This document shows, piece after piece, positions 8,483-11,664 of a DNA stretch of 11,664 bases (the stretch's first letter is position 1; each line of letters opens with the position of its first letter). The notes beneath the pieces were generated by a model. That model ran no database searches and was not told where the DNA came from. It worked only from the letters and a program-made list of their open reading frames with translations. Both the position numbers and the translations under genes were made by a program. Source of the stretch: Larix sibirica (taxonomy: Eukaryota > Streptophyta > Pinopsida > Pinales > Pinaceae); assembly GCA_004151065.3 (NCBI GenBank), contig NWUY0300014688.1:75342-87005 (forward strand), in the 5' to 3' direction.

Positions 8483-8686
8483 ATGTCACAACAGAATTGC
8501 AACACAAATGACCTGGATACCTGGAATGGAAGCTCATGTGAAGAAAAGCTGGACCTCACTCCATCATTTATAGACAGCCTTGCTAAGTTTGGAGTTCATG
8601 TGCTGAAGACAGAAAGATTAATGAGCCGAGGTCGTCCCTACATTTGGCCCTACATGAGAGAAAGGGACAGAGAACATAATTACAAG
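8483..8686 (+). CDS. Unidentified protein-like exon (68 codons)
   Basis: An ATG opens 68 codons ending TACAAG before a possible gtgata donor; without splicing the frame runs to TAA at 8764. The product is rich in charged and aromatic residues. It has an acidic start with several asparagines, a segment SFIDSLAKFGVHVL at about residues 28-41, and then a basic-aromatic stretch with SRGRPYIWPYM and RERDREHNYK. Composition and codon use look coding rather than random, but I do not recognise the family. It begins 45 bp upstream of the NRAMP exon 1 ATG in the opposite direction, so the two could share a promoter, or this may be another gene fragment. No further exon was found downstream on the plus strand. 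Confidence 0.4.
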
Positions 8687-8774
8687 GTGATAAGATTTTC
8701 GGCATTGAAAAAATCTACCTGTTTAAAATATAGATTACTTGTTCGTTGGGGTCTATTAAATTAAATTGTTCCAT

Positions 8775-8999
8775 CTATAATAATCCCGAGCACGAAGTAT
8801 GCATATGTCCAACTGTCATCCCAAACTTCAGCATTGCCATGACTCTGTAAATTATGTTGTCCGTTTCTCGATTAAACAGCTTCTGGACATCGAGTTTTGA
8901 GTGACCAAGATAGTAGTGAGGGCCCATAGGATACCGTATTGATCCATTAGGGGAGGACGAGTCATCGGATGCATGAAACCTGCATGCTGAGTGAGACAT
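8775..8999 (-). CDS. Unidentified protein-like open frame (74 codons)
   Basis: From an ATG at 8999 the minus strand encodes 74 residues ending at TAG (8777-8775); an earlier in-frame ATG lies at 9050. The product begins MSHSACRFHASDDSSS, continues with IRYPMGPHYYLGHSKLDVQ and FNRETDNIIYRVMAMLKFG, and ends GHMHTSCSG then LL. It is less AT-rich than the flanks and reads like a real protein segment, yet I cannot place it in a family. There is no clear signal peptide or membrane span. It converges tail to tail with the plus-strand frame at 8483-8764, only 10 bp apart. It may be a decayed exon, a captured gene fragment, or a chance frame. Confidence 0.3.
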   Translation of the reverse strand: MSHSACRFHASDDSSSPNGSIRYPMGPHYYLGHSKLDVQKLFNRETDNIIYRVMAMLKFGMTVGHMHTSCSGLL

Positions 9000-9219
9000 T
9001 CTATTTTTTAATTTCACTGAGTTCAACGCGGTACTGCACCATGCAAGCAATCAATTTTTAATGATATATGTTGTTTAAATATATGTGAATTTAAAAATAT
9101 ATATATATTTTTGATATTTATATATTTAATTAAAGTATATGTTAAAGGGTTTGTTATATAATTATTATGATTAGGATTCAATAAGAGTAACATGAGTAAT
9201 ATGTCATTTATAAAAATTG

Positions 9220-9245
9220 AATTTGAGTGGGGAATTTGAGTGGGG
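9220..9245. repeat. 13-bp tandem duplication
   Basis: The unit aatttgagtgggg occurs twice in immediate succession without mismatch (9220-9232 and 9233-9245). Confidence 0.9.
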
Positions 9246-9498
9246 AGTGCAATATCATTCCTCCCAATCATCCAAACTACAATTAATAAACATATAATTA
9301 TAACTGTTTATTAAAAATATATTAACAAATTTTAATATGTAAAAAAAATATTATCATAACATAAAGAATTAAAAGTGACTAATATTTTGAGAATTTAGTT
9401 TTGCACTTTCTTGTATACACAATCACTTATGAAAGCTTCAATTCTGCACATTGAAGGTTCACTAATTTAAGCCTCAAATCACCTCAAAATTACATACT

Positions 9499-9630
9499 AT
9501 GAAAGAATTGTTTATTCACCATTTAAAAAAAAAACCTTCTTCTTATCATCCCCATGCCTTAGCCATTATATAATATGAAATATTCTTTTATTCACCATAA
9601 AATAAAGGTTCTTTTTATCACCCCATGCCC
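9499..9630. repeat. Imperfect tandem duplication, period about 76 bp
   Basis: A block containing atgaaa, then ttattcaccat, an A-rich stretch, a ttctt/tttttatca segment and cccatgcc starts at 9499 and recurs from 9575 with scattered changes and indels. The divergence indicates an older duplication than the perfect ones nearby. Confidence 0.7.
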
Positions 9631-9781
9631 TTGGTGCAATTGGGACTTATAAAAAAGTTTAAGCAAAAGGTCTAACTAAGATGAGTAATGTGGGCATCTC
9701 ATATTGGGATGATAAAGTTACTATTGTTATTTGTCAGTACAAGCATATACAAAACCTTAGTTATGCATACCTCATTATCAC

Positions 9782-9814
9782 TAGTGTATGGAAAAGTAGT
9801 AGTGTATGGAAAAG
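9782..9814. repeat. 15-bp direct repeat, period 18 bp
   Basis: The word tagtgtatggaaaag occurs at 9782-9796 and again at 9800-9814, separated by three bases. Confidence 0.85.
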
Positions 9815-10050
9815 CACTGCTTTTGTGATTTAGAGCAAATGCAAATGGAGGGTCCTAGTGTTCAAACAGTAGGCTAGGAAGGTTCATAACATCTCTAGAT
9901 TTTTTTAGAGATAATTATTCAACACTGGATAATTGATTAGGAAAGTTTACTAAGTGGTTAATTAAGTAGTAGGTTTGGTATTGATTGAATGGTTGACTAT
10001 GCATTCAATATGCATTTAGCTGGTTAGACAGTTACAACAAATCAGTCAAC

Positions 10051-10116
10051 TAGTGTGTAGAATAAGTAAGAAGAAAAAAAATTTAGTGTGTAGAATAAGT
10101 AAGAAGAAAAAAATTT
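10051..10116. repeat. 33-bp tandem duplication
   Basis: Two adjacent, apparently identical 33-bp units, each beginning tagtgtgtagaataagtaag and ending in an A-run plus att (10051-10083 and 10084-10116). The lack of mismatches suggests a recent event. Confidence 0.9.
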
Positions 10117-10181
10117 ATGCTCTCTCGCCAATTTATTTGGACTTCATCCTCCCCACTTCAAGGCAATTACTAACATATTTG

Positions 10182-10381
10182 TAGTATATAAGATGACCCT
10201 ATGGGTTGATATAAACATGTTAGATAAGTGTGTTTTGTATGCAAATATTATGATTTTGTACATTGCTATGTATGTTGAGTTATGTTTGATTGTGCTTAAA
10301 TGCTATACCCATCTATCTATACACCATGTCTCTCTTGGAATATTAGCTATGTGATCTACCTAATTCCTTGATTCTCAAACA
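10182..10381 (+). mobile_element. 3' part of a 5' LTR (Copia-type retrotransposon), left border unresolved
   Basis: Sequence ending in CA at 10380-10381 lies directly next to a tRNA-Met primer-binding site, which is where a 5' long terminal repeat should end. A TATATAA box at 10185-10191 fits an LTR promoter. A TG-initial candidate border exists at 10218 (tgttagataag), but it would leave the TATA box outside, so the true start is probably further left. No second LTR is inside the window, so length and target-site duplication cannot be set. Confidence 0.55.
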
Positions 10382-10393
10382 TGGTATCAAAGC
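10382..10393 (+). promoter_or_regulatory. Retrotransposon primer-binding site for initiator tRNA-Met
   Basis: The sequence tggtatcaaagc differs at one base from tggtatcagagc, the complement of the 3' end of plant initiator tRNA-Met. This primer site is typical of plant Copia elements, where it follows the 5' LTR directly and primes minus-strand DNA synthesis. It gives the orientation of the element as plus strand, continuing beyond the right window edge. Confidence 0.8.
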
Positions 10394-11664
10394 TAGTGGT
10401 ATGAGATCTAGCATATTGTTTACAAGTTTTTTAGAGGTTGTTGGTTCTATGCACTACTAATGAGTCGGACTTGTATGGTATACTGACTCAAGGTTTGACA
10501 TGTAGATTGAATGTATGACTAGAGCTATAGATCAAAGCTATGAATTCCAAGAAAGGGCATGTGGTTCCAAATGAACAAAATTATGGAATAGTGACACGCG
10601 ATATATAGAACCATTATTGAAGAGTAAAGTGTTGTAGAATTTACATAAATTGAAGTTCTAGATATGAAAGATGACCAACAAAAATCCATCATCAATGTGA
10701 AGAAGGATCAAGTTGTAGTCATAAGTAACTATACATATCTAGGGAGATTCACTTTCATATAAGAGAGATCAACTGATTGAACGTTGTCTGGAAGAAATTG
10801 AACAATGTATTTGAAAAAAACTGATGAAATTTAGGTGATGCTAATTGAGAAAGAGTCTAAATCTCTCTAGAGCCTCTCCCTTTTGAAAGAATTGAAGACT
10901 ACTTGGCCCATGCAAAGGAACTTCAGTGAAAATTGGGTGGACGTGGAACTGATTTTCCCAAGAAAGATGGTCATAAATTATGGAACAAATCTTGATGATT
11001 GTAAAGACATGGGATATGATTTGTTATGTTTGACATTTTGTCCCAATTGGACGGGAGAAAATATGATGATAAGGATTATTCCTTTGATTCCTTATATGGC
11101 TTACTATTAGTGCACATGAAAAATTGCTCAAGGACAGGAAATGTGAGTTCAAGCAAAACGCCCATTTATTGAAGGGCATTGATATGCATAATTATAAAGA
11201 TAGAGTTCGAAATGTGGCCAAGAGAAATCATGTCATTACATCAACTAGAATATTAATAAGAAGTACTGTGATCGGATCACAGACTCAGACTAAGAAATGT
11301 AGAAAGAATATGACCTACCATTATTAGAGGGAATTGAGCATATGGAGAAGGCTTGTAATTCATAGATAAACAAGAGCCACAAAGTGGCAATGTCCCCGAC
11401 AATAGATTTAAGATTTAATGTTAAGTGAAAGTTTGCATTATGGCTCTTTTGCATTGTGTGGGATTCTTTGCGAATGAGAAAGAATCAAATGCAATTAGAG
11501 TATTTGATATCGTTCCAAAAAGAAGATTGTTGAAGACAGTGAATTCCAAAGGGATTTGACACAGACACTTTGTGCATGGATCGGGCTAAAGAAAGATATT
11601 ATATGTGGGTATCTTATTGAATACAACGCGGTTTCCAACACCTGCTATTCCGAAGAATCAAGGT
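10394..11664 (+). mobile_element. Retrotransposon interior, degraded, no recognisable gag or pol
   Basis: Follows the primer-binding site, so gag should start within a few hundred bases. The longest open frames (10883-11110 and 11124-11327, 75 and 67 codons) lie close together in the same direction but in different frames. Their products contain no CCHC zinc knuckle, DTG/DSG protease, integrase or reverse transcriptase motif that I can see. Stops interrupt every frame. It is probably a decayed gag region, or a non-coding leader of a non-autonomous element. The element extends past the window. Confidence 0.45.

Larger units (their letters stand above)
9051..10181. other. AT-rich gene-free stretch with short tandem duplications
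   Basis: No coding frame of interest. The sequence is strongly AT-rich near 9060-9360 and moderately so afterwards. It contains four separate short tandem duplications, listed individually, that resemble replication-slippage or break-repair scars. The right part, from an undetermined point onwards, probably belongs to the long terminal repeat that ends at 10381. Confidence 0.5.

Noticed and set aside
9023-9271. Minus-strand 82-codon frame
   Set aside because: Dominated by Asn, Ile, Tyr and Leu from very AT-rich DNA. There are no motifs and no splice context.
10883-11327. Two short plus-strand frames as genuine host genes
   Set aside because: They lie just behind an LTR and primer-binding site, are interrupted by stops and show no known domain, so they are treated as retroelement interior.
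1-11664. CRISPR arrays, tRNA or rRNA genes, phage or bacterial defence genes
   Set aside because: No regularly spaced repeats, cloverleaf A/B boxes or rRNA-like blocks were seen, and all recognisable genes are plant-type with introns.

Overview
The window looks like plant nuclear DNA, most likely from a eudicot. It is AT-rich, its genes are cut into many short exons with GT/AG introns, the recognisable proteins are plant-type, and one end carries the primer-binding site of a Copia-like LTR retrotransposon. There are no bacterial-style operons, RNA genes or CRISPR arrays. One ambiguous base (n) lies at 3390. I cannot name the species.

The main content is a rearranged NRAMP (natural resistance-associated macrophage protein) metal-transporter locus on the minus strand, present as two unequal copies. 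Copy 1 (455-3011) keeps the last ten exons, which join in frame into 444 codons plus a stop without a lesion. It lacks the three 5' exons, and so lacks TM1 with its DPGN metal-binding motif. Copy 2 (6011-8438) has the 5' exons, numbered 1-3 here, but is clearly dead. It shows three in-frame stop codons, a frameshift, a probable second frameshift near the start, DPGN changed to DLGN, a deletion of about 877 bp that removes three and a half exons, and an intron shrunk to 35 nt. The copies are homologous from just past the stop codon (about 422 / 5982) to a sharp break inside intron 3 (3164 / 7733). This suggests a partial, intragenic duplication of exons 4-13 that was later split by foreign sequence.

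The 2.8 kb between the copies (3165-5981) contains an isolated first exon of a cytosolic-type glucose-6-phosphate dehydrogenase on the plus strand (5127-5297). I see no further G6PDH exon. The rest is non-coding, with microsatellites, a G-box and two short inverted repeats.

Upstream of copy 2 lie two unidentified protein-like open frames that converge tail to tail (plus 8483-8686, minus 8775-8999). They are followed by AT-rich sequence with several short tandem duplications (9051-10180). Next comes the end of an LTR and a Copia-type tRNA-Met primer-binding site (10382-10393), then 1.27 kb of retroelement-like interior in which I can recognise no gag or pol domain.

Taken together this is a decaying gene neighbourhood built from duplication, deletion and gene fragments. 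I see no evidence for a novel multi-gene system. The most interesting point is why the NRAMP copy without a 5' end is the one that kept an open reading frame.
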